Notes: generated from the sequence alone by a model not told the origin. A stretch of DNA of 64,000 nucleotides from Hominenteromicrobium mulieris (GCA_021029595.1 JAJJOY010000003.1:595691-659690), one strand, 5' to 3'. Counted from the stretch's first letter, positions 45,666-53,869 are shown. A program made the numbers and translations.

Positions 45666-45694
45666 ATTTTGAAGCATTTTCCCATTTGTGTCAA
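45666..45694 (-). promoter_or_regulatory. Possible xylB promoter
   Basis: A perfect -35 TTGACA (45689-45694, minus strand) with a weak -10 CAAAAT 17 bases away (45666-45671). The poor -10 makes this a tentative call. Confidence 0.4.
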
Positions 45695-45728
45695 GCCTTT
45701 TTTGTTGAAAATATGCAGACTATTTTAA

Positions 45729-45757
45729 TTGAAACGCGCGGTTTTGTATGATAAAAT
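45729..45757 (+). promoter_or_regulatory. Predicted promoter of the glpA-like operon
   Basis: -35 TTGAAA (45729-45734), 17-base spacer ending TGA, -10 TAAAAT (45752-45757), i.e. an extended -10. It is about 85 bases before the first gene and divergent from xylB. Confidence 0.6.
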
Positions 45758-45842
45758 AAAAAACAAGAGCTTCGTCGGCGATTTATAGGGGAAAAGCCGT
45801 TTGAAGCGGTCTTTTGGTGTATTTGAAAGGATTGAAACAAAA

Positions 45843-47276
45843 ATGGAGAAAAAACGATATGACGCCGTCGTGATCGGCGCGGGCGTTACGGGCAGCGCCA
45901 TCGCCCGTGAGCTTTCGCGGTATCAGGCAGAAATATGCGTACTGGAAAAGGGCGAAGACGTCTGCACCGGCACCTCAAAGGCGAACAGCGCCATTGTGCA
46001 CGGCGGCTTTGATGCCAAAACGGGCTCGCTGAAAGCCAAGATGAACGTCCTCGGCAACCGCATGATGACGCAGGTTGCGGAAGAACTGGATGTTCCGTTC
46101 CGCAGAAACGGCGCGTTCGTGCTGTGCTTTGACGAAAACGACATGCCTGCGTTAGATGAGCTTTATGAGCGCGGTGTGACAAATGGAGTAGAAAACCTCA
46201 AAATTCTTACCGGCGACGAAGCGAGAGAAATGGAGCCTGCGCTCAGCGACACGGTCGTCGCGGCGCTGTTCTGTCCGTCCTCCGGCATCGTATGCCCGTT
46301 TGAATTGACCTTGGGCTTTGCCGAAAACGCTGAGAAAAACGGCGTTGAATTCAAATTTGAGTGCGGCGTGCAGAATATCCGCCGCGAAAACGACCTCTAT
46401 ATTCTCGAAACCGAACAGGGCGAGATCGAAACGCGCGCCGTCATCAACGCGGCGGGTGTGCACGCCGATGAAATTCACGATATGCTGCTGCCGCACGCGT
46501 TCACCATCACCCCGCGCCGCGGCGAATACTGCCTGTGCGACAAAAACGCGGGCAATTTGGTTGATAAAACCATCTTCCAGCTGCCGACAAAGCTCGGCAA
46601 GGGCATTCTTGTCACACCCACCGTGCACGGCAATCTGCTGCTCGGTCCCACCGCCGAGAATATCGAAGACCGCGAGGACACGGCCACAACGCAGAGCGGC
46701 CTTGCATTTGTTTTGGAAAAAGCTGGTATGAGCGTGAAAAACGTGCCGAGCCGACAGATCATCACATCGTTCTCCGGCCTGCGCGCCTGCGCGGACAGAG
46801 GCGACTTCATCTTAGAGGAAAGCGCGCCGAACTTCTTTGAAGCCGCGGGCATCGAATCCCCGGGCCTCACAAGCGCGCCTGCCATCGGTGTTTATATGGC
46901 GGAAATGGCGGCGAAAGCGCTCGGCCTTACGAAAAAAGAAAGCTTCAACCCCGTTCGTCACGGCGTCGTGCACCTCAATTCGCTCAGCGTCGAAGAACGC
47001 GCCGAGAAAATCCGTGAAAACCCGCTCTACGGCAGTATTGTCTGCCGCTGCGAGACGATCTCCGAGGGCGAGATTGTGGACGCCATCCGCCGTCCGCTCG
47101 GCGCGAAAACGCTGGACGGCGTAAAGCGCAGAACCAGAGCCGGAATGGGCCGGTGCCAGGCAGGCTTCTGCTCCCCGCGCGTCATGGATATTCTCGCAAG
47201 AGAACTTAACTTGCCGCTGACAGCCATCCGAAAGAACGAAAAAGGCTCCGAAATCGTGTTCGGGAAGACGAAATGA
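45843..47276 (+). CDS. FAD-dependent oxidoreductase, glycerol-3-phosphate dehydrogenase-like, with a BFD [2Fe-2S] domain
   Basis: A 477-residue GlpA-like flavoenzyme, which would oxidise glycerol-3-phosphate or a related hydroxy acid. It has the N-terminal FAD fold (YDAVVIGAGVTGSAIARELSRY, residues 5-26), GTSKANSAIVHGGFDAKTGS, the DAO-domain region RGEYCLCDKNAG, and a C-terminal BFD-like Fe-S domain (YGSIVCRCETISEGEIVDAIRRPLGAKTLDGVKRRTRAGMGRCQAGFC) with the four cysteines. The ATG at 45843 has GAAAGGA upstream. It heads a three-gene unit with the next two genes. Confidence 0.88.
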   Translation: MEKKRYDAVVIGAGVTGSAIARELSRYQAEICVLEKGEDVCTGTSKANSAIVHGGFDAKTGSLKAKMNVLGNRMMTQVAEELDVPFRRNGAFVLCFDENDMPALDELYERGVTNGVENLKILTGDEAREMEPALSDTVVAALFCPSSGIVCPFELTLGFAENAEKNGVEFKFECGVQNIRRENDLYILETEQGEIETRAVINAAGVHADEIHDMLLPHAFTITPRRGEYCLCDKNAGNLVDKTIFQLPTKLGKGILVTPTVHGNLLLGPTAENIEDREDTATTQSGLAFVLEKAGMSVKNVPSRQIITSFSGLRACADRGDFILEESAPNFFEAAGIESPGLTSAPAIGVYMAEMAAKALGLTKKESFNPVRHGVVHLNSLSVEERAEKIRENPLYGSIVCRCETISEGEIVDAIRRPLGAKTLDGVKRRTRAGMGRCQAGFCSPRVMDILARELNLPLTAIRKNEKGSEIVFGKTK

Positions 47277-47284
47277 GGTTTATT

Positions 47285-48571
47285 ATGGAAAATAAAATCA
47301 CAAAATCGCTTGTCATCATCGGCGGCGGTCCTGCGGGGCTTGCGGCGGCGGTCGCCGCGGCGGAAAACGGGCTTCCGGCTGAAGATATCTTAATTTTAGA
47401 AAGAGACGGGCGCCTCGGCGGCATCTTAAACCAGTGCATCCACAACGGCTTCGGTCTGCACACGTTTAAAGAGGAGCTCACGGGTCCGGAGTACGCCGCT
47501 CGTTTTGAAGAACGCGCAAAGGCTTTGCATATCCCGTACAAGCTCGGCGCAATGGTACTGAGCATTTCCCCGGAAAAGGTCGTCACGGCAGTCAGCCGCG
47601 AAGACGGGCTGTTCACCGTGGAAGCGGGCGCGGTCATTTTGGCCATGGGCTGCCGCGAGCGTTCCCGCGGCGCGCTGAATATCCCCGGTTTCCGCCCGGC
47701 GGGCGTGTTCTCCGCCGGCACGGCGCAGCGCCTTGTCAATATGGAGGGTTATATGCCCGGACGCGAGGTCGTCATTCTCGGCTCCGGCGATATCGGTCTC
47801 ATCATGGCGCGCCGCATGACGTTAGAGGGCGCGAAGGTGCACGTCGTCGCGGAGCTCCAGCCGTACTCCGGCGGACTCAAGCGCAATATCGTCCAGTGTC
47901 TCGATGACTTCGGCATCCCGCTGAAGCTTAGCCACACTGTGACGGAGATTCACGGCAAGGACCGCGTAACGGGCGTCACCATCAGCGCCGTGGACGACAA
48001 ATTAAAGCCTATCCCGGGCACGGAAGAGTATTATTCTTGCGATACGCTGCTTCTGTCCGTCGGTCTGATCCCGGAAAACGAACTCACCCTCGGCGCGGGC
48101 GCACCGCTCTCCCGTGTGACGAACGGCCCCGTTGTCAACGAAAGCCTCGAGACCGGCGTGCCGGGCATCTTCGCGTGCGGCAACGTGCTGCATGTGCACG
48201 ACCTTGTGGACTATGTTTCCGAAGAAGCCGCGCAGGCCGGCCGTGCCGCCGCAAAGTACGTGCAGGGCGGCAGCAAAGAAACCGCAGAGCCGCTTTCGGG
48301 CGGCATCAAGCTCGAAGCCAAGGGCGGTGTGCGCTACACTGTGCCGAGCATCATTCACCCCGAAAATATGCCGGATACGCTCACGGTGCGCTTCCGCGTG
48401 GGCGGCATCTATAAAAATTCGTTCATCAGTGTCTATTTCGGCGATCAACGCGTGCAGCACCGCAAAAAGACCGTTATGGCACCGGGCGAAATGGAGCAGG
48501 TATTGCTGAAAAAAGCAGACCTTCAAAATATTGATTTTGACACCGTCACCGTCACGGTGGAAGCGGAATAA
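47285..48571 (+). CDS. NAD(P)/FAD-dependent oxidoreductase of a GlpABC-like unit
   Basis: A 428-residue flavoprotein of the type found between GlpA-like and DUF1667 genes in many Clostridia. It has two dinucleotide folds: SLVIIGGGPAGLAAAVAAAENG near residue 10 and GREVVILGSGDIGLIMARRM near residue 165, plus the GIFACGNVLHVHDLVDYVSEEAAQAGRAAA region near residue 295. It probably passes electrons from the dehydrogenase to NAD(P) or another carrier. GAGG 6 bases before the ATG sets the start; the upstream stop codon overlaps this site. Confidence 0.88.
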   Translation: MENKITKSLVIIGGGPAGLAAAVAAAENGLPAEDILILERDGRLGGILNQCIHNGFGLHTFKEELTGPEYAARFEERAKALHIPYKLGAMVLSISPEKVVTAVSREDGLFTVEAGAVILAMGCRERSRGALNIPGFRPAGVFSAGTAQRLVNMEGYMPGREVVILGSGDIGLIMARRMTLEGAKVHVVAELQPYSGGLKRNIVQCLDDFGIPLKLSHTVTEIHGKDRVTGVTISAVDDKLKPIPGTEEYYSCDTLLLSVGLIPENELTLGAGAPLSRVTNGPVVNESLETGVPGIFACGNVLHVHDLVDYVSEEAAQAGRAAAKYVQGGSKETAEPLSGGIKLEAKGGVRYTVPSIIHPENMPDTLTVRFRVGGIYKNSFISVYFGDQRVQHRKKTVMAPGEMEQVLLKKADLQNIDFDTVTVTVEAE

Positions 48572-48584
48572 GGAGGGCATTACT

Positions 48585-48950
48585 ATGGAAACGAAATCGT
48601 TTATCTGCATCAACTGCCCCTTGGGCTGTCCGCTGACCGTCACTGTTGAAAACGGCGAGGTGAAAAGCGTTACAGGCAATACGTGTAAGCGCGGCGAGCT
48701 CTACGCCGTGAAGGAAGTTACCGCGCCTGCCCGTACCGTCACGTCTACCGTTCGCGTTTTAAACGGTGAACGCCCGGTTGTCGCCGTGCGCACGAAAACG
48801 GACATCCCGAAGGGTAAAATTTTCGACTGCATGAAAGCCATCAACGCAGCGGAGATCACCGCCCCCGTCCATATCGGCGACATCGTCATTGAAAACGTTT
48901 GCGGCACCGGCGTAAATGTCGTCGCATCCGCGGACGACGAGTTGGGTTAA
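48585..48950 (+). CDS. DUF1667 domain protein, third gene of the dehydrogenase unit
   Basis: A 121-residue protein with a CINCPLGC cysteine cluster near the N-terminus and the DUF1667 pattern VKSVTGNTCKRGELYAVKEV, then RTVTSTVRVLNGERPVVAVRTKTDIPKGKIFDCMKAI. This family is regularly encoded after GlpA- and GlpB-like genes and probably binds a metal centre linked to electron transfer. AGGAGG 8 bases before the ATG is strong. The gene is followed by a chain of intergenic hairpins. Confidence 0.88.
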   Translation: METKSFICINCPLGCPLTVTVENGEVKSVTGNTCKRGELYAVKEVTAPARTVTSTVRVLNGERPVVAVRTKTDIPKGKIFDCMKAINAAEITAPVHIGDIVIENVCGTGVNVVASADDELG

Positions 48951-48954
48951 AAGT

Positions 48955-49162
48955 CTTTGATTAAACTTTCTTCAGAAAGTTTATAGGGCCTCGGGGCAAA
49001 GCCCTGAGGCGCGCTCCGCAGAGCGCGAAATCCTTTTGCTTACCCCAAAATCAGGACTGGGAGAAACCAATGCTTCGCATTGCTATAAAACAATCCAGTG
49101 AATTGTTCGTCCGAGGGAGACCCTATTAAGGGGTCTCCCTATGAATTTGCACGGCAAATTCA
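48955..49162. repeat. Long chain of seven intergenic hairpins
   Basis: Seven consecutive perfect or near-perfect stems: AAACTTTC/GAAAGTTT (48963-48982), CCTCGGGGC/GCCCTGAGG (48989-49009), CGCGCTC/GAGCGCG (49010-49027), CAATGC/GCATTG (49068-49082), AACAAT/ATTGTT (49089-49107), AGGGAGACCC/GGGTCTCCCT (49114-49140) and TGAATTTGC/GCAAATTCA (49142-49162). The first two stems recur almost unchanged at 25636-25690. No protein is encoded. Confidence 0.8.
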
Positions 49163-49198
49163 TAAAAGATAAAACTTTTAGAAAGAGAGAATAAACGT

Positions 49199-49948
49199 AT
49201 GAATTATACCGATATCAACGCAAAAATCGTGGACAGCTGGGTGCAAAACGGCTGGGAGTGGGGCAGGCCCATCAGCCACGAAACGTTTGAAAAAGCAAAA
49301 AACGGCGCGTGGGGCGTGTACCTCACGCCGACGAAAACCGTGCCGCACGCGTGGTTCGGCGAGATGCGCGGCAAGAAAATTCTGGGTTTAGCCAGCGGCG
49401 GCGGGCAGCAGATTCCCATTTTCACGGCGCTCGGCGCAGACTGCACCGTGCTTGATTATTCCACGGAGCAGCTAAAGCGCGAAGAAGAGGTCGGCAAGCG
49501 GGAGGGCTATACTCCAAAGTGCGTTCGCGCCGATATGACAAAGCCGCTGCCGTTTGAAGACGGGACGTTTGACCTTATTTTTAACCCGGTTTCAAATTGT
49601 TATGTAGAAGAACTGGAGCCGATCTGGAAAGAGTGCGCCCGTGTTCTGAAGCCGGGCGGCGTTTTGCTTGTCGGGTTTGATAACGGCTTCAACTATCTTT
49701 TCGACGAGGACGAGACGGTTATCAAATACACGCTGCCGTATAACCCCCTGAAAGACGAGGCGCTGTACCGGGAAGCGATGGATCTGGACTTCGGCGTGCA
49801 GTTTTCGCACACACTGGACGAAGAAATCGGCGGCCAGCTGCGCGCGGGATTTATGCTGACGGATATTTATGAAGACACAAGCGGCGGAGGCTTTCTGCAC
49901 GAGCACGGCGTGCCCTGCTTTGTCGCAACGCGCTGCGTGAAAAAGTAA
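49199..49948 (+). CDS. Class I SAM-dependent methyltransferase
   Basis: A 249-residue methyltransferase of unknown target. The SAM-binding core is clear: KKILGLASGGGQQIPIFTALGADCTVLDYS (motif I, with GLASGGGQQ in place of the usual GxGxG) near residues 60-90, then FEDGTFDLIFNPVSNCYVEELEPIWKECARVLKPGGVLLVGFDN (motifs IV-V). It probably modifies a small molecule. Its ATG is about 20 bases after an AGAAAGAGAGAATAAAC. The hairpin chain ends just upstream, and a strong terminator follows. Confidence 0.88.
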   Translation: MNYTDINAKIVDSWVQNGWEWGRPISHETFEKAKNGAWGVYLTPTKTVPHAWFGEMRGKKILGLASGGGQQIPIFTALGADCTVLDYSTEQLKREEEVGKREGYTPKCVRADMTKPLPFEDGTFDLIFNPVSNCYVEELEPIWKECARVLKPGGVLLVGFDNGFNYLFDEDETVIKYTLPYNPLKDEALYREAMDLDFGVQFSHTLDEEIGGQLRAGFMLTDIYEDTSGGGFLHEHGVPCFVATRCVKK

Positions 49949-49965
49949 TAGCTGAATAAAAACCG

Positions 49966-50012
49966 TAAAAAGCACGGCTTTCCCGAAAAACGGCGGAAAA
50001 GCTGTGCTTTTT
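49966..50012 (+). terminator. Terminator of the methyltransferase gene
   Basis: A long imperfect stem (AAAAAGCAC..GCTTT.CCG / CGG.GGAAAAGC..GTGCTTTTT) ends in a T run. Confidence 0.75.
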
Positions 50013-50129
50013 AAATTTTGCCGCAAAAATATTTTTTGAAATCACACCTTTGAAAATAAAAGTATAAGTGAGAAAAACGAAGAATAAACGAGATTAGAAT
50101 TCGCAGCTTAAAAAACCGCAAAAAAGCGC

Positions 50130-50158
50130 TTGACAAGCCGTTTTTCGTGTGGTACTAT
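50130..50158 (+). promoter_or_regulatory. Strong predicted rplM-rpsI promoter
   Basis: Perfect -35 TTGACA (50130-50135), 17-base spacer ending TGG, -10 TACTAT (50153-50158), an extended -10. Leader of about 105 bases. Confidence 0.7.
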
Positions 50159-50165
50159 CATTTAG

Positions 50166-50250
50166 CGCCCATGGGAAAGCTATGGGCATTTTCAGAGATT
50201 TCGTATCGCAGCGCACAAAGCGTTTGCCGGTACCGAGATAATTTAAATCA
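50166..50250 (+). promoter_or_regulatory. Possible L13 leader
   Basis: The rplM leader begins with a stem of arms GCCCAT and ATGGGC near 50167-50188, then further pairings before the GGAGG. Rfam describes L13 leaders in Bacillota that allow autoregulation; the position and the stem fit, but the match to the published consensus was not checked. Confidence 0.35.
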
Positions 50251-50268
50251 ATTTTGGAGGTAAACGCT

Positions 50269-50697
50269 ATGTCCACTTATATGGCCAAGGCTGGTCAGGT
50301 TGACCGCAAATGGTATGTAATTGACGCTGCAGGCAAGCCGCTCGGCCGCGTTGCAGCACAGGCCGCAGTTCTTCTCCGCGGCAAGCACAAGCCCACCTTT
50401 ACCCCGCACGTTGACTGCGGTGACCACGTCATCATCATCAACTGCGCTGAGGCTGTCCTCACCGGCGGTAAGGCTGAAAAGAAGTATTATTATCATCACA
50501 CGGGTTATATCGGCCACCTCAAGGCTGTCCGTTATGACACCCTGATGCGCACAAAGCCGGAAAAGGCGATGGAGCTTGCTGTTCACGGCATGATCCCCTC
50601 GAACACCATCGGCAGAGCTGCAGAAGCAAGACTTCGTGTCTACGCCGGCAGCGAGCACAAGCACGAGGCGCAGAAGCCGACGGCTTGGGAACTTTAA
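50269..50697 (+). CDS. rplM: Ribosomal protein uL13
   Basis: Large-subunit protein of 142 residues. The sequence STYMAKAGQVDRKWYVIDAAGKPLGRVAAQAAVLLRGKHKPTFTPH and the ending MIPSNTIGRAAEARLRVYAGSEHKHEAQKP are the family signature. GGAGG 8 bases before the ATG at 50269 decides between it and an upstream in-frame codon. It forms an operon with rpsI, whose start lies 16 bases after the stop. Confidence 0.97.
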   Translation: MSTYMAKAGQVDRKWYVIDAAGKPLGRVAAQAAVLLRGKHKPTFTPHVDCGDHVIIINCAEAVLTGGKAEKKYYYHHTGYIGHLKAVRYDTLMRTKPEKAMELAVHGMIPSNTIGRAAEARLRVYAGSEHKHEAQKPTAWEL

Positions 50698-50713
50698 TAG
50701 GAGGTAAACGAAT

Positions 50714-51115
50714 ATGTACGATAAGGCACCTTATTTCTACGGCACCGGCAGAAGAAAAAGCTCCGTTGCACGTGTAAGAATTTACCAGGGCACCGGTAAG
50801 GTCACGATCAACGACCGCGATATCGACGATTATTTCGGCCTTGATACCCTCAAGACGATCGTTCGTCAGCCGCTCGTTCTCACCGGTACCGAAGAGAAGT
50901 TCGACATCGTTTGCCGCGTTGCAGGCGGCGGTGTTACCGGTCAGGCCGGTGCTATCCGCCACGGTATCTCCAGAGCTCTGCTCCAGTACGATTCCGAGAA
51001 CCTCCGCGCTACGCTGAAGAAGGCCGGTTTCCTCACCCGTGACCCGAGAATGAAGGAAAGAAAGAAGTACGGTCTCAAAGCAGCTCGTCGCGCTCCGCAG
51101 TTCAGCAAGCGATAA
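50714..51115 (+). CDS. rpsI: Ribosomal protein uS9
   Basis: Small-subunit protein of 133 residues with [20 protein letters not shown] near the start, [16 protein letters not shown], and the C-terminal basic tail ending RRAPQFSKR that reaches the P-site tRNA. AGGAGG lies 9 bases before the ATG. The terminator follows, and the integrative element begins soon after; the gene itself is intact. Confidence 0.97.
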   Translation: MYDKAPYFYGTGRRKSSVARVRIYQGTGKVTINDRDIDDYFGLDTLKTIVRQPLVLTGTEEKFDIVCRVAGGGVTGQAGAIRHGISRALLQYDSENLRATLKKAGFLTRDPRMKERKKYGLKAARRAPQFSKR

Positions 51116-51145
51116 TCGACTGCTCAGACTATATCAAAATGGTTC

Positions 51146-51180
51146 AAAAAGCCCGGAAAATCAAGGTTTTCCGGGCTTTT
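51146..51180 (+). terminator. Terminator of rplM-rpsI
   Basis: Arms AAAAAGCCCGGAAAA and TTTTCCGGGCTTTT pair almost perfectly, followed by T residues. Confidence 0.8.
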
Positions 51181-51225
51181 GCTATATCTAAACGGGCTGA
51201 TATGGTTTGACCTCATTTGACCAAA

Positions 51226-51335
51226 CGAGAGCCGTTTTCACCCAATTTTTAGTGGTCCGCAAGTGGTTAACTGGCCAAAAAGAGGGCGAAAAGAGGGGTA
51301 AGTGGTTCCCAAAGTGGTTAACCGAGAGCCGATTT
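51226..51335. repeat. Imperfect direct repeats at the left end of the integrative element
   Basis: Two imperfect direct repeats of about 22 bases (AGTGGTCCGCAAGTGGTTAA at 51251 and AGTGGTTCCCAAAGTGGTTA at 51301) and two copies of CGAGAGCCG-TTTT (51226 and 51323) lie together. TTTGACC also occurs twice near 51208-51221. They could be binding sites for the element's ParB or recombination sites. Confidence 0.55.
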
Positions 51336-51583
51336 TGGGGGTGCTTTTCAGCCCTCCTTCCCTTCGTTTTTTGGCTGTGGCAGTTTGGCATAGTTTGAGC
51401 TAATTTGAATAATTGAATATGAATTTGATGTAGCACACAGATCATAAATGACTGGGTGCTTTTTTCATTTCAGGAACTCGTATTCCGGCGATAGAAAGAG
51501 CCGTCACTTCACTTTTTATTTTGGAGTGGCGGCTTTTTCTATTTCCAGAAGCAACAGCAACAATTAGAAATGAGGTGAAGTTA

Positions 51584-52405
51584 ATGAACACGCAAATCAT
51601 TGCCATTGCCAACCAGAAAGGCGGCGTTGGCAAGACAACGACCTGTGCCAACTTGGGAATCGGGCTGGCGCAGGCCGGAAAGAAAGTTCTGCTGATCGAC
51701 GGGGACCCGCAAGGGAGCCTGACAATCAGCCTGGGCCATCCCCAGCCGGACAAGCTGCCCTTTACGTTGTCAGACGCTATGGGGCGTATCCTGATGGATG
51801 AGCCGCTTCGTCCCGGCGAGGGTATCCTGCACCACCCAGAGGGTGTAGACCTGATGCCTGCGGACATCCAGTTATCCGGTATGGAGGTATCCCTGGTAAA
51901 CGCCATGAGCCGTGAGACTATCTTGCGGCAATATCTGGACACGCTGAAGGGGCAATACTCCCATATCCTCATCGACTGCCAGCCCTCCCTGGGCATGCTC
52001 ACAGTCAATGCGCTGGCCGCTGCGAACAGGATCATCATTCCCGTTCAGGCGGAGTATCTGCCCGCCAAAGGGCTGGAACAGCTGCTCTCCACGGTAAACA
52101 AGGTAAAGCGGCAGATCAACCCCAAGCTCCAGATAGACGGTATCCTGCTGACGATGGTGGACAGCCGAACCAACTTTGCCAAAGAGATCTCCGCGCTCCT
52201 GCGGGAGACCTATGGCAGCAAGATCAAAGTATTCGGCACAGAGATTCCGCACTCTGTCCGGGCAAAGGAAATCAGTGCAGAGGGAAAAAGTATTTTCGCC
52301 CACGACCCTGGCGGCAAAGTGGCAGAGGGGTATCGAAATCTGACGAAGGAGGTGTTGAAACTTGAAAAGCAGCGCGAAAAAAATAGAGCTGGCCTCGGTA
52401 GATGA
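51584..52405 (+). CDS. ParA-family ATPase of the integrative element
   Basis: A 273-residue ParA/Soj-type ATPase. The Walker A region [21 protein letters not shown] begins near residue 5, with DGDPQGSLT (A') and LIDCQPSLGMLTVNAL (Walker B) following. In conjugative elements such proteins stabilise the element and affect its copy number after excision. The start at 51584 has GAGGTGAAGTTA in front of it; the open frame is longer. It overlaps the element's ParB gene by 44 bases and is unlike the chromosomal ParA at 9151-9915 in detail. Confidence 0.9.
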   Translation: MNTQIIAIANQKGGVGKTTTCANLGIGLAQAGKKVLLIDGDPQGSLTISLGHPQPDKLPFTLSDAMGRILMDEPLRPGEGILHHPEGVDLMPADIQLSGMEVSLVNAMSRETILRQYLDTLKGQYSHILIDCQPSLGMLTVNALAAANRIIIPVQAEYLPAKGLEQLLSTVNKVKRQINPKLQIDGILLTMVDSRTNFAKEISALLRETYGSKIKVFGTEIPHSVRAKEISAEGKSIFAHDPGGKVAEGYRNLTKEVLKLEKQREKNRAGLGR

Positions 52406-53291
52406 TCTGTTCTCCACCGAAGAAGGCCGTCAGGATGCAAAGCTGGAAAAGATTCAGGAGATTCCGCTGTCTGAGCTGCATCCCTTTAGGAACCACCCAT
52501 TCAAAGTCAAGGATGACGAAGCCATGATGGAGACCGCTGACAGTATCAAGCAGTATGGCGTTCTGGTTCCGGCGATTGCTCGACCGGACCCAGAGGGCGG
52601 TTATGAGCTGGTAGCCGGACACAGGCGGCACAGAGCCAGTGAGCTGGCAGGCAAGGAGACCATGCCGGTCATTGTTCGGGATTTGGATGATGATGCCGCC
52701 ACGATCATTATGGTTGACAGCAACTTGCAGCGAGAAAGCTTGCTCCCAAGTGAAAGAGCCTTTGCCTACAAGATGAAGCTGGATGCCATGAAAAGACAGG
52801 CTGGCAGACCGAGTAAAGAAAATGTGTCCCAAGTTGGGACACAAAAGCGATCAGACCAGTTGCTTGCTGAACAGGTGGGGCAAAGTCGAAATCAAATTCA
52901 GCGCTATATCCGTCTGACAGAGTTAATTCCTGAATTGATGGATATGGTGGATGAAAAGAAGATTGCCCTGAACCCTGCCTATGAGCTGTCCTTTCTCAAA
53001 AAGGAAGAACAGGTAGACCTGCTGGACGCGATGGACAGCGAACAGGCTACCCCTTCTCTTTCTCAAGCCCAGCGGCTCAAGAAATACAGTCAGGAGGGGC
53101 ATCTGACCCTCGATATGATGCGTGTCATCATGGGTGAGGAAAAGAAAAGCGATCTGGACCGAGTGACATTTACCTCTGACACCTTGCGGAAGTATTTCCC
53201 TAAAAGCTATACGCCCCAGCGGATGCAGGAAACTATTATCAAGCTGCTGGAACAGTGGCAGAAAAAACGCCAGAGAGATCAGGAACGATGA
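52362..53291 (+). CDS. ParB-family protein of the integrative element
   Basis: A 309-residue ParB/RepB-family protein. It has the CTP-binding region VPAIARPDPEGGYELVAGHRRHRASELAG near residue 70 and a helix-turn-helix region QLLAEQVGQSRNQIQRYIRLTELIPELM near residue 165, then an extended C-terminal part. AAGGAGG 9 bases before the TTG at 52362 sets the start, within the end of the ParA gene, so the two are translationally coupled. A perfect 10-bp-arm inverted repeat (52823-52843) lies inside the gene, in the linker between domains. Confidence 0.88.
   Translation: MKSSAKKIELASVDDLFSTEEGRQDAKLEKIQEIPLSELHPFRNHPFKVKDDEAMMETADSIKQYGVLVPAIARPDPEGGYELVAGHRRHRASELAGKETMPVIVRDLDDDAATIIMVDSNLQRESLLPSERAFAYKMKLDAMKRQAGRPSKENVSQVGTQKRSDQLLAEQVGQSRNQIQRYIRLTELIPELMDMVDEKKIALNPAYELSFLKKEEQVDLLDAMDSEQATPSLSQAQRLKKYSQEGHLTLDMMRVIMGEEKKSDLDRVTFTSDTLRKYFPKSYTPQRMQETIIKLLEQWQKKRQRDQER
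52823..52843. repeat. Perfect palindrome inside the element's parB
   Basis: Arms TGTGTCCCAA and TTGGGACACA flank a single central base. It codes for the linker around residues 154-161 of ParB. It may be a chance of the codons or a binding site. Confidence 0.5.
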
Positions 53292-53303
53292 AAGGAGCCG
53301 CCT

Positions 53304-53582
53304 ATGAGGGATATTTCAGCCCGCGAGCTGAAAGGACACAACATTCTTGCCGTGGAGCGTTTTCAGGATAACACCCGCTGGATGATTGAGTTTTCCGTCC
53401 TGCGTCCCAGCACAGCTTACGGTAGCCCCGGAGAGGAAATACGACTGTTTTTGACTGAGGACGGGTATCAGGCCGCCCTGCAAAGCCAGCAGCGTCGGGA
53501 GATCAAGATCAAGCGTTACGCTCGTGTGATTGAGGGACATATCCTCGATTTCAAACCGGGAAAACACCGCCGCCACTCATAA
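53304..53582 (+). CDS. Small element protein (paralogue of the gene at 55152)
   Basis: A 92-residue protein of a family common in clostridial conjugative elements, perhaps the one called DUF5720, though I am not certain. Its middle, DNTRWMIEFSVLRPSTAYGSPGEEIRLFLTEDGYQAALQSQQRREIKI, is shared with the gene at 55152-55463 (DDTRHMIIFDVL...RLFLTEAGYQKSLENQEKGHIKI). The function is unknown. AAAGGAGCCGCC before the ATG is good. It lies just after parB in the element's leftmost unit. Confidence 0.75.
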   Translation: MRDISARELKGHNILAVERFQDNTRWMIEFSVLRPSTAYGSPGEEIRLFLTEDGYQAALQSQQRREIKIKRYARVIEGHILDFKPGKHRRHS

Positions 53583-53614
53583 ACAAATCATTACTGCGAA
53601 AGGAAAGGATTGAA

Positions 53615-53800
53615 ATGTGTACTGTAAAGGAAATCCGGGAAGCAATCCGGGAGGATTGCCATTCCCAGCATGGTATGGAATTTATAGAGATTGACCGTGT
53701 TCTGCAAACTCTGCCATTCTCTCAGGGAAATGACCTGTTGGACAGACCGCCCATTCCCAAGCGCCCCTACCGGCGCAGAAAAAGTGAACAAAACAGCTAA
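53615..53800 (+). CDS. Small element protein of unknown function
   Basis: A 61-residue basic-ended protein, MCTVKEIREAIREDCHSQHG.., ending in PIPKRPYRRRKSEQNS. No family is recognised. A strong AAAGGAAAGGATTGAA precedes the ATG and the gene lies between two others of the element in the same direction, so it is likely expressed. Confidence 0.6.
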   Translation: MCTVKEIREAIREDCHSQHGMEFIEIDRVLQTLPFSQGNDLLDRPPIPKRPYRRRKSEQNS

Positions 53801-53869
53801 CTGCCACAATTCTTTTTACAGGATTGTGGCTTTTTTCATACCCTGAGAAATTTGGAAGGAGTGAGGTCA

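Noticed and set aside
45740-45757. Second AraR-like box near the glpA-like promoter
   Set aside because: At least five mismatches to the consensus; the resemblance is limited to one half.
48955-49162. CRISPR array
   Set aside because: The stems differ in sequence and length; there are no identical repeats with even spacers and no cas genes.
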